From positions 1-5,803 of the forward strand of contig JAKLHL010000100.1 in the NCBI GenBank assembly GCA_022710165.1: DNA of 5,803 nt, in the 5' to 3' direction. The stretch is from Bdellovibrionales bacterium. GTDB taxonomy: Bacteria > Bdellovibrionota > JAFGOL01. The notes under the pieces were generated by a model. That model ran no database searches. It was given only the letters and a program-made list of their open reading frames with translations, and was not told the DNA's origin. The translations under genes and the position numbers were made by a program. Each line of letters starts with the position of its first letter. Within the stretch, counting starts at the first letter, position 1. This document shows, piece by piece, positions 5,475 through 5,803 of the stretch.

Positions 5475-5803
5475 ATGGTAAGAAGATCTTTTTTACTCTT
5501 AACTTTAATTGTTTTTATCTTTGAAGCTCGTTCATATGGTTCATGCCCTGCTTTTGAGGCTTTAAAGAAAGACCTTAAAGCTGCCAGGGATCAGGCTGAA
5601 ATAGACAGACAGACTGCATGGGACCAGTATGCGAGCAACTGCGGCGCTGGCAGTGCAACGGACCTGAAGGGCAAGGGTAATATGTGTACCTACAGGGACG
5701 GATGGGAATTCAGGTATGTACATGGAGGGAACACAGTCCCTGTAGAAAAATGTGAGGGCTTGACCTGTTACAGCGGGCTTGGTGATATCTTTGGCGCACT
5801 GGC
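5475..5803 (+). CDS. Exported cysteine-containing protein of unknown function, 3' end missing
   Basis: The open frame begins at an ATG 1 nt after the previous stop and stays open to the right edge (109 complete codons visible). A signal peptide with an RR start and hydrophobic core (6-16) probably ends ARS before YG, residue 20; Cys24 is not in a good lipobox. A charged, likely helical segment (25-52) follows, then cysteines 24, 56, 71, 93 and 98 with Gly- and Tyr-rich text between (for example YRDGWEFRYVHGG). The part resembling the LNW or C-terminal helix of its neighbours, if any, lies outside the window. A GGGGGT run 5 nt before the ATG is a mediocre ribosome binding site, and coupling to the upstream gene is likely. 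Third member of the exported-protein operon; family not recognised. Confidence 0.8.
   Translation, partial: MVRRSFLLLTLIVFIFEARSYGSCPAFEALKKDLKAARDQAEIDRQTAWDQYASNCGAGSATDLKGKGNMCTYRDGWEFRYVHGGNTVPVEKCEGLTCYSGLGDIFGAL

Noticed and set aside
5538..5546. Lipoprotein signal in the third exported protein (YGSC around Cys24)
   Set aside because: Tyr at the lipobox -3 position and the distance from the hydrophobic core (which ends near residue 16) do not fit; ordinary signal peptidase cleavage after ARS fits better.
1..5803. CRISPR array, tRNA, rRNA, insertion sequence or attachment site
   Set aside because: No regularly spaced direct repeats, no cloverleaf-like or rRNA sequence, no transposase and no flanking terminal repeats were found on reading both strands.

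Overview
The window reads as a bacterial chromosome segment with two blocks transcribed away from each other from a shared 246-bp gap (2617-2862). On the minus strand are housekeeping genes: pyrB (aspartate carbamoyltransferase), pyrC (dihydroorotase), then the start of a DJ-1/PfpI-family gene that runs off the left edge. On the plus strand is a tight run of three genes for exported, cysteine-containing proteins that I do not recognise. The third runs off the right edge.

The organism cannot be named from this sequence. Sec-type signal peptides, Shine-Dalgarno sites and sigma70-like promoters indicate a bacterium. AGA/AGG (Arg) and ATA (Ile) are frequent in both blocks, so the unknown genes do not look compositionally foreign. 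Long exported Cys-rich proteins with Ser/Gly linkers fit a Gram-negative-type uncultured lineage (for example deltaproteobacteria-like or Omnitrophota-like), but that is only an impression.

Minus block: PyrB and PyrC catalyse steps 2 and 3 of de novo pyrimidine synthesis. The pyrB stop directly abuts the GTG start of pyrC, whose Shine-Dalgarno lies inside the end of pyrB, so translation is probably coupled. The predicted pyrB leader is only about 25 nt, too short for a PyrR-type attenuator. The DJ-1/PfpI gene follows after 56 bp with no visible terminator and is probably co-transcribed.

Plus block: a near-consensus promoter (TTGACT-17-TATAAT) precedes a short leader carrying a perfect 8-bp hairpin, then three genes separated by 4 and 1 nt. 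The first two proteins (429 and 438 aa) have little overall identity but the same layout: signal peptide; 12 mature cysteines ending in a shared KCx3Cx2[RK]SKL motif; an LNW motif leading into a short hydrophobic stretch; a second Cys cluster ending CxC...DKx(1-2)CV; a Cys-free Ser/Gly/Ala linker of more than 100 residues; and a matching C-terminal helix. I read them as diverged tandem paralogues of an exported, disulfide-stabilised family of unknown function. The third protein also starts with a signal peptide and has five cysteines in 109 visible residues. This block is the candidate undescribed system.
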